From: Gordius sp. MW1
Taxonomy: Eukaryota; Nematomorpha; Gordioida; Gordea; Gordiidae
Length of the DNA: 64,000 nucleotides
NCBI GenBank assembly: GCA_964036665.1
Contig: OZ038532.1
Coordinates: forward strand, 310,001-374,000
Direction: 5' to 3'
Shown in pieces: positions 50,001 through 59,800 of this stretch; the stretch's first letter is position 1; the number at the start of each line of letters is the position of its first letter. Position numbers and translations under genes: made by a program. A model generated the notes under the pieces. That model saw only the letters and a list, made by a program, of their open reading frames with translations. It was not told the DNA's origin and did not search any database.

Positions 50001-52775
50001 CTTGATTAAAATAAGCTTTTTATGACGGTCCAAGGCTAAAAATTTTGATTAAAACCTTTCATTTCAGTACACAAACCTCTCTCATTTTAACCACATTGTA
50101 ACTAAATATTTACAGTAATATTTTAAGCAACAAAACGAAGAGTTTATTCATAGTTAAATGGGTTTTCGTGATTAAAAGGCAACACCTTCATATAAACCAA
50201 GCCAACCCAACGCGCTTGTAAGGCAAATAAATGATAATATGCTTACTAGGTGTTTCAGCCCATTCGAAATCTGCAAGTTTTGGGCCCATATCACCGGAGG
50301 GCGTATCTAGAATGCCTCTGCCGGGCGTGGATGCATTGAGCATTTCTCTCCCAGGGGTAGGTGCTACAGCTTTTGTCCTGGGTGTCATTTTAATAGGTTG
50401 ACTCTTTGGGGTAAGAGAAACATTTTTTAGCAAAAAATAAAACAAAAAACTCAAATTGGGAAGTCAATAAATGTTTTGGCCTTAAATGCTTAGAAGAGGG
50501 ATAATATTAACTTAAATCACGATCGCATAGAGCAGTGGGGGGTCGCGAGTTTGCCGGGGGCCGCCAAATATTTTTAGAATAAAATAAAAATATGAGAAAA
50601 GCTTTAGAAAAAATAGTCACCAGGGGATTCGAAATCGTTGCCTTCTGTTTGTTTACATTTACAAGACGTTCGCTATAACACTCACACCCTGCTGCTATTA
50701 AAATAAGCTGTGAAACTTATTATCATAATTTATTCATTTTCTAATCTTTAAAATAATTATCTGCCTTTCGCTAGTACATATTTGTGTGAAAAAGGCTTCT
50801 CAACCATGGTGGATATAAAAACTAAAAAACGCAATCGATTGCGACTAGATTCCTGCATGAGGATAGCATTACAATCAATTGAACCAAGAATTAACAAATT
50901 GGTTGATGATGTTCAGCAGCAGAAATCTCATTAAATATATTTCCGAATGCATATATTTTTTATTATAAATCAATTGTTTTTATGTTTAATTATGAAGTTT
51001 TTATGTTATTATTATTTCAATATTTATTTAAAATTTAAATAGATAATGAAATAATAAAGTTGTGTTTTATGTTTATTATATAATAAAATGAAAAAATAAT
51101 AGAAAATATAACATATATAAATTATTATGAAAAAAATGGGAGGCCACTAACAAATTATAAAATATTTGGGGGGCCGCGTGTCTAAAAAGGTTAAATGGCA
51201 TAGAGCTTGTTTCACAAAAATAAAAAACACGCTTAAAAAACGAAATTGAAACAAAATCAACCCAATTTGAGCTAATAAAAAATTCTAAATTACATGTCCC
51301 TAAAGGAGTAATCTGGAGGGACTGCCCCTCCTATACCTTTTGGGGCCTCTAAAAAATAAGCCCATCTGTTGTTATAGTTACTTGTTGTCCTGCCAAAATA
51401 TTAATATTCCTATCCGATTTAAACAAAAAATGTATATACACTAAAAATATAATAGAGATAAATTGTACTGCCTGCCTACAGCCCTTAATAGAATTTTCTA
51501 GAAAGGTCTTTGGCTGACAGTAAAACTAACAGAAAATGAATAAAATACCGTTCCGTTGGCTGAGAATGGTGTGGGTGTAGACAGTTCATCTTTTTCATCC
51601 ATAGGAGTGGCTGATACTGCTTGATCCCATCTCCTTTTCTTTTTTTCAGGCATCCCACCATCTGCACCTATTGATTTTAGGTCTCCACTCTTAGCTTTAT
51701 CATTTAATTGTTGCCGGTATGCAGCCTATGAAATAGAAATTTATTATAGTTGTTTACGCAATGAAATTTTGTATTTACTTCTGTTTTATCTAGGGTTTGC
51801 TGCTTCATAACATCCACAAAAGTTCTAGAAGATGGATCTGGTGTTTTCCCACCTAATTTCAAACAAAAATATGATCATATAAATGTTATTTTGATGTAAA
51901 AGTAATGCTTTGTTGAGGGGTTAAAATACAAATTTATATCGTTTCTTGCAAATATTAAACCTTCGGCAAAAGGGTCAAATCGTGCTGGAGATATCATAAG
52001 ATTCCTTCTTCTTTGTTTGTACTCATCTTCTCTGTCAATAATTTTTGGAATTTTATGCTCGGCAAATGGATCAAACTCCTAATAATAAATTAAAGTTAAT
52101 TCAATATAAGTAATGTACTTTGTCATTGGCAGTCATTTTAAAACTGGAAAACATCATGCTAGTTCCATTTGTAGCTGTTGCAGTATAATCATCTTCATCC
52201 TTTAAAGGGCAAAATGATAACAAATGAGAATTTAAAAATATATAATTATAAATGAAGAGCACATAAAAAGTAAACTTACATATGATGACCAACATCAATA
52301 TCCATCTTTCACTCCATAATTTAGCATGGTGGTAATCAAACTAAGATATTTATCTGAAAATTTAAACAAAGGGGTCGGTTCTGAAAAGTTACTTTCCATA
52401 TGGCAAAAAAATATTTTTGTTTATATCAAAATGTGATTCTTAGGTAGTCAATTACAAATGTAAGATATGGGTATGAAAAACATCATAGCACAAAATAGTT
52501 TATGTTAAAATTTGAAATATAAACCTCCATATCCTCTCCAGCAGGAATTGATGTGACATAGCCTTCAAATTTTCCCTTTGTTCCCCCATATATATCCTCA
52601 TCGTAGAACGCTTTATCACCCAATGCCACTTTTTCATCCTGCCCATCATCCTCGTGCTCGTTATCTAAAAGCGTTTTTTGAGCTTGGATTTTTCTGATCT
52701 GATTTTCTAACTCTATTAGAGAAAATATAGATTTATTATGCGTGCATTATTACCTTCTTGACTAGCAGCAGCCAT
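38028..52775 (-). CDS. SF3B1: Splicing factor 3B subunit 1
   Basis: HEAT-repeat scaffold of the U2 snRNP SF3b complex, which clamps the branch-site duplex in the nucleus. 23 exons (minus strand, 5' to 3'): 52754-52775, 52525-52712, 52119-52199, 51961-52078, 51779-51852, 51549-51725, 50247-50403, 49586-49759, 48718-49068, 47875-48098, 47065-47271, 46300-46479, 45773-46130, 45138-45283, 44401-44728, 43461-43627, 42638-42820, 42081-42259, 41394-41579, 40745-40869, 39106-39253, 38809-39025, 38028-38186. The sum is 4149 nt, 1382 aa, 78 more than human; from the human Lys700 equivalent (Lys778 in DEQQKVR) onward the two are collinear. The N-terminus starts [17 protein letters not shown]. Three Trp-containing UHM-ligand motifs are visible ([25 protein letters not shown]) amid TP repeats, then the p14-binding stretch ([14 protein letters not shown]) and the HEAT array, ending ELDYIL. 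Exon 3 lacks the vertebrate segment before YDPFAEH. Confidence 0.97.
39402..40314. mobile_element. Foldback element in SF3B1 intron 20
   Basis: Left arm about 39402-39820, right arm about 39890-40314, with a short centre near 39870. Shared blocks: GGTCTACAAATAAAGG and its mirror TTGTAGACCA, GTTTTTTGTGGTGAGCAC and its mirror, and CCTATACGTCAAG. The family matches 31184-32918 (including the TATAACACTATAC...AGTGCATG block in the arms). Confidence 0.7.
42915..43078. mobile_element. MITE with AACGGCTGGG termini in SF3B1 intron 16
   Basis: It begins AACGGTTGGGTTTTGTTTAG and ends CCAGCCGTTTTTGCAACACTA. Same family as 13287-13482. Confidence 0.6.
44060..44190 (-). repeat. Partial 215-bp dispersed repeat in SF3B1 intron 15
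   Basis: TTTTACAGAAGCATAAGTCC, then GTTGGACAGGACGGAGGG and AACCAAAAACGAGCC followed by a TGCATAGCAATTAAAA end. Matches 2330-2560. Confidence 0.55.
45530..45748. mobile_element. MITE with AACGGCTGGG termini in SF3B1 intron 13
   Basis: Left end TAATGTTGTACAAACGGGGC, right end CCCAGCCCCGTTTGTGGC and ACACTA, enclosing a TTGGTCGACC-type body. Full length but worn. Confidence 0.55.
47390..47545 (+). pseudogene. RTE-like LINE tail fragment in SF3B1 intron 10
   Basis: The plus-strand frame includes [15 protein letters not shown] and [18 protein letters not shown], the basic GRGRP block plus W-rich tail seen in RTE-like ORF2 ends (compare GRPKLTW at about 28370 and SRWERLIKT on the minus strand at about 23250). 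It lies in the opposite orientation to SF3B1. Confidence 0.5.
48269..48287 (+). repeat. 19-nt G homopolymer in SF3B1 intron 9
   Basis: An uninterrupted run of about 19 G, a C-run on the transcribed strand. A likely site of sequencing or assembly error. Confidence 0.8.
49243..49447. mobile_element. MITE with TTGTAAAAACGGCTGGG termini in SF3B1 intron 8
   Basis: Ends TAGTGTTGTAAAAAGGGCTG and CAGCCGTTTTTACAACACTA form clean inverted repeats around about 205 bp. Same family as 13287-13482. This copy shows the TA-bounded ends best. Confidence 0.65.
50533..51197 (+). mobile_element. Non-autonomous hAT element in SF3B1 intron 6
   Basis: 665 bp start CAGTGGGGGGTCGCGAG. GCATAGAG flanks both sides as a perfect 8-bp target duplication (50525-50532 and 51198-51205). 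Sub-terminal GGGCCGCCAAATATTTTTA (left) and AAATATTTGGGGGGCCGC (right) form an inverted pair. It contains the C-terminus of a hAT transposase (50761-50934). A related stretch (TATAAATTATTATGAAAAAA next to a G-run) occurs at about 30260-30350. Confidence 0.85.
50761..50934 (+). pseudogene. hAT transposase C-terminal dimerisation segment (ZBED5/FAM200-like)
   Basis: The frame reads [16 protein letters not shown], then [19 protein letters not shown], then [18 protein letters not shown] and stop. In domesticated and active hAT proteins of the ZBED5/FAM200/SCAND3 type, this is the extreme C-terminal dimerisation region (YLCE-x-GFS, KTKxRNRL, ExxLRxAL). No catalytic or BED domain is left; the frame is closed by a stop just upstream. 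Confidence 0.8.
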
Positions 52776-54992
52776 ATTGAAAAAATGTAACAAGTAAAAT
52801 AAGAATAAGCGACAAAAATTAAATTATAAAAATACCAGTCAAAATAGCACACATAAAGATCTAACTAAAGAGTAATAATTATATTTTTAATTAATTTCTG
52901 AGAGTTTTAATACTTATATTATCACTATATCTTTTAAAAACAAAATTGTAAATATAATGAAGTCAAATTGAAATGTTTTAATCTTGGATAAATTAAACAA
53001 AATTGGTTTTTATTGCCTTTAAATAACTACAGGACTTATTTATAATATGTGAATATCTAATTACATAAAGACCTCTTTAGCACTTAACATTTGTTTGAAT
53101 TTATTAATAATAATCTTAAAATAATTTTTTCTAAGACTCTATAGTAAAATGGTTGATAGTGTATTTTATTATATCGAAATAACAGTAGTAAGGAATATAT
53201 AAATCGCGCATTTATATATCAGTAAGTGTTGCACGTAACGGTGCGTATCCCTAGAACTTAACATTTAACACTACACCCCCATTTTTGTGTAAAAAACAAG
53301 GGCAAAATATTTAAAATGTGTGATACTGAACCAATCACACACTGGGAGTTATTTATGGACAATATATATTAATATTAGTATTTATGGATCAAGATGTGGA
53401 TAGTAAAATACCACTTATTCAATTGCTCGGAATATTCTATAATATCTGTACATAAATTTCATATCAGATTTCTAATCTATACTAAGACTTCTGCCTAACG
53501 TACAAAAATTCTTTGGGGGAATAACAGTGGTGCAATTAAAATTAGTTTCTAATTTTCTACCTTGGCTCTTAAACTACAGAGATTGTTAACTACAGCTTAA
53601 AGCAAAAATAAATGTGTGAGCATATTAAGAATTTACCTTTTTCCACAGGTGCAAAAATGATATTTAGTGTTATTGCTTTTTTAAAAGAAGAAGGAAGTGA
53701 CTTAGTCAGAAGAATAAATAGCAACAACAAATGCTATATTTTAGTTTATCTGGATTACTCGATCCACTTTTATCCAAATAAAACTGGATTCTGCTCCTTT
53801 TTAGTAAATGCATCAGCCATCCCTTAAAGTTCATAGGCCTCAGTTTGACTTCAAAGAGTATGAAGCACATCATAAATCATGGTCAAAAAAATTAATTTGC
53901 CTTACTATAAAAATAGTTATAGATATAAAATTTTCCCATTTTATCAACATTTAATTTAAATTTTCTTGGATTCCCACTCCGAATTTGTAAAAAGACATAA
54001 CATATTCCTTTCCCTAATCAACCCGCTTAATATTCTCCAAATAAATTTAATCTGTTTGTTGATTCAATTCGCATATCGAATGTCAAAGTGGTGAAACACC
54101 CAACTAAGTGAAGTTGCACTAGAAAATAAACTAAAAATATGATCCATAGAAAATTTAAGGGAAAAAATATTGTTTGCTTTGCATGGCATACTTGAAATTA
54201 AAGAAAAATGAATGAAAAACTCGAAAAATTAATGGAAATATTTATAATGTCTGTGCTCAAGAAATTTTTACTTAAGGTCTGTATAAAAATTTTTTGTATA
54301 CACGATTCTTCTAGTGTCCATTTTGTAATTGAATATATTGAAAACCTAAAATAAATATAAGTATATGAAAGGTGGATGTTTAATAAAATATAGAAATGGA
54401 CAACATTTTCCAATTTTGTTTCTTTAAAGAGTTAACAAAAAATGTATAATTATTGATCTGAGTAATTTAGTGTTTGTTGTCATTTATTAACTATAGGTGT
54501 GTTAACATATACTAAATCATTGCTTATTCTCGAAAACAAGATACATATAAGCAATTGATAAGGTATATTCCCATTAAAAAACGCTTAAATGAGAAGCAGT
54601 GGGACTAAATTTTGGAGAAAAAATTATGAATTAAGCGATTTTTAACTTACAGTTAAAATTTTAAAATATTTACATAATTTTTGGCAGTAATGTCATTTAT
54701 ATTATAATGAGACTTCTGAAAAATACTTTTCTATGATTAACGACAAGTTTTGAGGCTTTAAACAAAATAATTCGGTTAAGTGTCCGTGATCTTATATGCA
54801 CCTTTATGGAATAAGAGAGAAACAGCTGACGACATCTCCGATTTGGCTTATCTCCATGTTTATATCTAAATGTTTTTGAGGTATATTCTGAAAACTATTT
54901 CAATAAATCTGTTTTGTTTTGGGTTAATGTGCTAAATTAAATAAGAAATGTATTTATAAAACAAAAAATATGTTTTATTTTTTTTCATTAAG

Positions 54993-55353
54993 ATATAAGG
55001 TATTAAAAGAAAATCGTTTACAACTAAGTTCCCGTGGACTGAATCTCACTTGGGACTTCACCACGGTCGACATATTTGCCCCATCCAACTCCTCTCCCGA
55101 CCTTATAGTCAGTGCAGAGAATAGGAAGACAGCCATATATTCTTCCCTCGCGGACACAATATTCATTCCCTTAGTGGCATCCACAATTGGAAATTTAGGC
55201 GCTGAAGCTCTCGCTCTCCTGAAACAAATTGGAAAAGCGATCTCCAGCGTCTCTTTAGATTTAAAAGAGTACTTTTATATCAGGCAAAAGATCACAATGG
55301 AAATCGTTAAATCCAACACGATTTCCATACACGGATCAATGCCATACGTTTAG
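54993..55353 (+). pseudogene. LINE ORF2 3' remnant
   Basis: An open frame of about 120 residues contains LTWDFTTVDIFAPSNSS, FIPLVASTIGNLGAEALALL, KQIGKAI and a terminal IVKSNTISIHGSM. This is the tail of invertebrate non-LTR retrotransposon ORF2 ('VDI-x-AP', 'F-V/I-P-x-A-x-E/S-x-G-x-x-G', terminal helix). It ends with a stop and has no polymerase upstream, so it is a 5'-truncated copy. Confidence 0.6.
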
Positions 55354-55989
55354 TTATAGCGCGTTTTTATATTTTTTGAGCCGTGTATGTAATTTTTTGT
55401 ATATCATCTAAAATTATCAAATAAAATATATATTTAAAAAAAATAGAGTTATTAGAAGCATAGGCTTAACTAAGCTACACTATTACAAATCTTTTATATG
55501 ATAATCACCAACGTTATTTTCTTCTGCCAATTTTTCACTTGAAACTTTGAAATTTTCATCTAAATAGGTGAGGTTTTCTCCTATTCATTTGAAATCTATT
55601 AAATAATCTTAACGACCATGATTATGACATAACACCCCAAATATGCATAAGAAAATTATAGTTTCTACTTGAATTTTAACCACTTATCTGATAATATTTT
55701 TGCGATTGCCACTTATAAGTAAAATAAGCGCTATAATAATATTTGCGTGCTCAAAACGTCGTGGTTACACATCACTTAAAAACATTATCATATCGGATTA
55801 TTACTTATACGAATTTGACTACGTGTTAAAATCAAGGAAAGTGATAGGTTGTTCTAAGTTTGCTATTAAAATAGAGACGATATTGATAAGCAAGCCTATC
55901 GATGAACTAATGGATGCTTATAAAAAATGGAAGCCAAGATTGAGGAAGATATTTGTGAATTCCAAGAAAGGTTGAAGATTTATCTACAT

Positions 55990-56430
55990 AATATTGAAGT
56001 TGAGGGCTAGTGTTGTTAGAAATCACAAGGAAAAGTGGTTAATTAAGAGATTGAAAGGTTATATTTTGACACAAGATTGTTGTATACTCTAAAATGGGGC
56101 TGGTGTCTGAAATTAGGGTTCGGGTTAGGAAAAGCATGGAGACCAGATAGCATTCAACTAGCCAAATCAAGTTTAAAGAATTCGGATTTGGAGGTATAGA
56201 TCATCAACTTTTCTTTTGCCAACATCTTAGAAACAATATACAAGATGAAGGGCCATATTCATGATTGCTAGATTAAAGTTTTATATAAATTCCAAGGGAT
56301 GTAATTAGGCTTCGTGATGACCAAATGCTATAAATTTGTCAGAAAATTGTACACACGTGTACATTGATTTCAAAGAGGCGTTTAATAAAGTGTTTAGGAA
56401 ATAAGATAGCCCAACCTTGTTCATAATTAT
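55990..56430 (+). pseudogene. Degenerate RTE-like reverse-transcriptase fragment
   Basis: Short frames read GKAWRPDSIQL, then IYKMKGHIHDC and VYIDFKEAFNKVFRK. They parallel GKALGPDNISIEG, IYKMKGDIQDCNNYR and FIDLEKSSDKVPR of the LINE at 25300-28540. Multiple stops. Confidence 0.5.
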
Positions 56431-56872
56431 AATAATATAAATAACAGCTTTTATTGGAAGTAAATCTCAAATTATTAATCGATATTCATTTTTATGCGTA
56501 TAAATTAAATTAACGTTACGGACAAACATGACTTATACACAGCGTATCACAAAGACGGAGTTGGTAGATCGATAAATGTATTTTTGTATGTACACATAAT
56601 TGTAAATGAGCGATATCAAAAATTTGCGACGGTTTAAATCGATGGTTTAAGCTTTACTATTTAAGGAGTAGACTGACTTTTTCTTTAATTTGAAATAGAA
56701 AATGCCGTTATAGATTACGAGCGGGTGGCGCGATATCTATAAATGATTACAAAATTTAACTCGGTCTCTTTAAGAATGAAAGGTCCTTCTGTTGAGCTCT
56801 CAATCGGTACACTAGCCTTTTGCAGCTTTCTATATCAAAGGCACAAACATAACTTCGTAGTTGGGTGACACC

Positions 56873-59800
56873 TTATGGAACTAAGACTACCCCAAGCATA
56901 AAAAATGTGATACCGATTCGATAGAGAAAGTTTTCTGAAGTCTGACTTTTACCCTCTTGGCCAGAATTGCTACTAGTGCTTTCTCCTTGCTTACGTTTTC
57001 GAAATTTTCCAATCCCACTCAAACTATTGTCAACGTCTAGGGTTGGGTCAGTGGTCATTTTCTCATCCACATCTGCATAGTCTTCGAGAGGTTTTAAAGA
57101 CGAAACGAGCATAACACCTCTAGTAGAATCTTCATCCCCTGACCCAAATCTATTATAAAAAAGTTAAAATGATTTTTATTAATAGTAGAATGCACCACAG
57201 TACTATTTAGATTCTCTAGCCAAAAAATGCAGCAAACATCTCATGAAAACCTTCGTAAACAAACACTAAAGAAATTAAACAACCTTTATGTAGGTATCTA
57301 TTAATTGCTATGCAATTTATGGGCTCGTTTTTTGGTGTCCGTCCGTCCGTTGTATCCTCCCTATCTATTTGCATTGGGTATATTAGGTTATCGCTTTTTT
57401 AAATTAATGCATGAGAAAGAGGTGCCCCACCCCTCATCTCCATCTCCCTCGCTGTGTTAGTTTTTAAATTAATGCATAAGAGGTGCCCCATTCCTCATCT
57501 CTATCCCCCTCGGTGTGTTATATATAAGATTTGTTGAATTATCTATTATATAATAAACATAAGTAAAAGTTGTTTACTTTTAATGCTATGCAATTTAACT
57601 AGTTATATAATAAACATAAATAAAAGTTGTTTACTTTTAATTGCTATGCATTTTAATTAGTTTTTTAGTTAGAATCCCGGAGTTTTTTTTTGACTCTTAT
57701 GATTGTTCTAGTTACTATCATTAAAAATAGGAATTTTTGGCCGTCCGCTGGCTCCTGACCGATGGAAAAAATGACCATTGGCCAAAATGTGAATCGAAAT
57801 TATTTTTTTCGTTTTTTTTACTATTATGATTGTTCCTGTTCCTACCATTGTTATTATGACTTTTTGGCCGTCCGCTGGCTGCTGACCAATGTTATATAAT
57901 AAACATAAATAAAAGTTGTTTACTTTTAATTGATATGCAATTTAACTAGTTTTTGGGTTAGAATCCCGGAGTTTTTTTTGACTCTTATGATTGTTCTTGT
58001 TACTATCATTGATAATAAGACTTTTTGGCCGTCCGTTGGCTGCTGACCAATGAAAAAAATGACCAATGGCCAAAATGTGAATCCGAGTTTATTTTTTCGT
58101 TTTTTTTTGACTATTATGATTGTTCCTGTTCCTACCATTGCTGACTTTTTGGCCGTCCGCTGGCTGCTGACCAATGGAATAAAATGACCATTGGCCAAAA
58201 TGTGATTCGAAAACTTTTTTTTCGTTTTTTTTGACTATTATGAATTTATATCCACTTTTACCGTGTCCTGGCTGCTGACCAATGGAAAAAAATGACCATT
58301 GGCCAAAATGTGATTCGAAAATATTTTTTTTCGTTTTTTTACTCTTATGAATTTATATCCACTTTTACCGTGTGCTGGCTGCTGACCAATGGAAAAAAAT
58401 GACCATTGGCCAAAGTGAGCATCAAATTTTTTTTTCCGTTTTTTTGGCTATCATTGACTTATAGAGTATCTGTTGGTACTGACCAATAGAGAAAAAATGA
58501 CCATTGGCCAAATTTTTGATTTTTTTAATTAAAATTGTTCAAATTCAACAAAAAATTTCTCCCAACAATTCTGCAAATTCTTAACATTGTGTTGTTTTAT
58601 AATATAATGTTTGTTAGACCCATAATCACTAAAGGCCATAAAAACTAATGTAATACGCAACTAGATGCAAACACTAAATCTAACCCTAACCCTTGCCTAT
58701 ATTACATTTTGCCTATAATGGAAAATTTGTATAAACAATTAATTAATCATTAGGCATTTAATACCCCCCTATAGGCATTCTCGCCCCTTCCCACCTTTCT
58801 CGCCCATAAATTGCATAGCAAATATGATACATTTATACGAAGTACAGATGAGTCGTCCCCCCTTCCCTTCCCCTCTTCCCTTCTCCCCCTTCCCACGAGG
58901 GCCGAAGGCCCGAGTTTCTAATTTACAATCTACACGGTAATTTTTTCATTAACTTGTGATAATAATGGTATAAGAAGCATGGGCGTAGCCAGCATTGGTA
59001 TTAGAGGGGGCATTAAAAATTAGGGAGGGGTAAAATGATTATTTTTGAAATTTTATACATATTTGTAATAAATTTCATAATATTTTTGGATTGGCTACGC
59101 CCATGATATGAAGTACTCATAACCTCTTGGCCATTTAAAATGACATCTATCCTGTTGCGTGTTGCCTAAGCAATCCTAATATTCTATACCTATAACTATG
59201 CAATTTTTTATGAATACTACATTTATTTTTACCCACACAAAATGAAGATGACCATGATGAGATGCACACCCCCCCCCCCCCTATAAAAAATTATTATCGC
59301 CTTTAATATTTATCCTGGCTACGCCCATTAATTACCTATTATCTTCCATTTCCAAATCGTATATCAGGGGATGGGTATTGATAGTTGTAACATAATTATA
59401 ACTAGGACTGGTCTCTGTTATATAGGCACGATTCGACTCGTCCAAATTTACACGAGGCTGAGTTTCCATGGGTCTAGGTGGGTCTTGTGCCCTAGGAGTG
59501 TATAATTGTTTTATTACGGCAGGTTGCTCTCCACTTCCACTCCCTTCTAAATCTTCCATGGGGGAATGCATAGTTTCATCATCGATGGGTAATTTTGACG
59601 TCGACCTAGGTGCTAACGATTGGCTAAGAACTTCTAATAATGATTCAATTCAAAAATGGACAATTTAAGGTGCATAAATTAAATTGTTTTTAGATCATAT
59701 ATGTAGCTGTATATTTAAATGCGGGCAACGGATACTTATAGCTTTTTTTATTATATTTATGGCCATATAAATAAAAGCTCAATTTTATTTTATAAAATAG

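Larger units (their letters stand above)
52776..56872. other. Intergenic region between SF3B1 and the glypican gene
   Basis: The SF3B1 5' leader and promoter should lie at the left end. The rest is AT-rich, with two LINE remnants (54993-55353 and about 55990-56430) and an unrecognised 91-codon open frame at 55700-55975 of Ile/Lys-rich, near-random composition. Otherwise I see nothing. Confidence 0.5.

Noticed and set aside
55700..55975. 91-codon plus-strand frame
   Set aside because: Lies between two LINE remnants and is Ile/Lys-rich; probably repeat-derived or chance.
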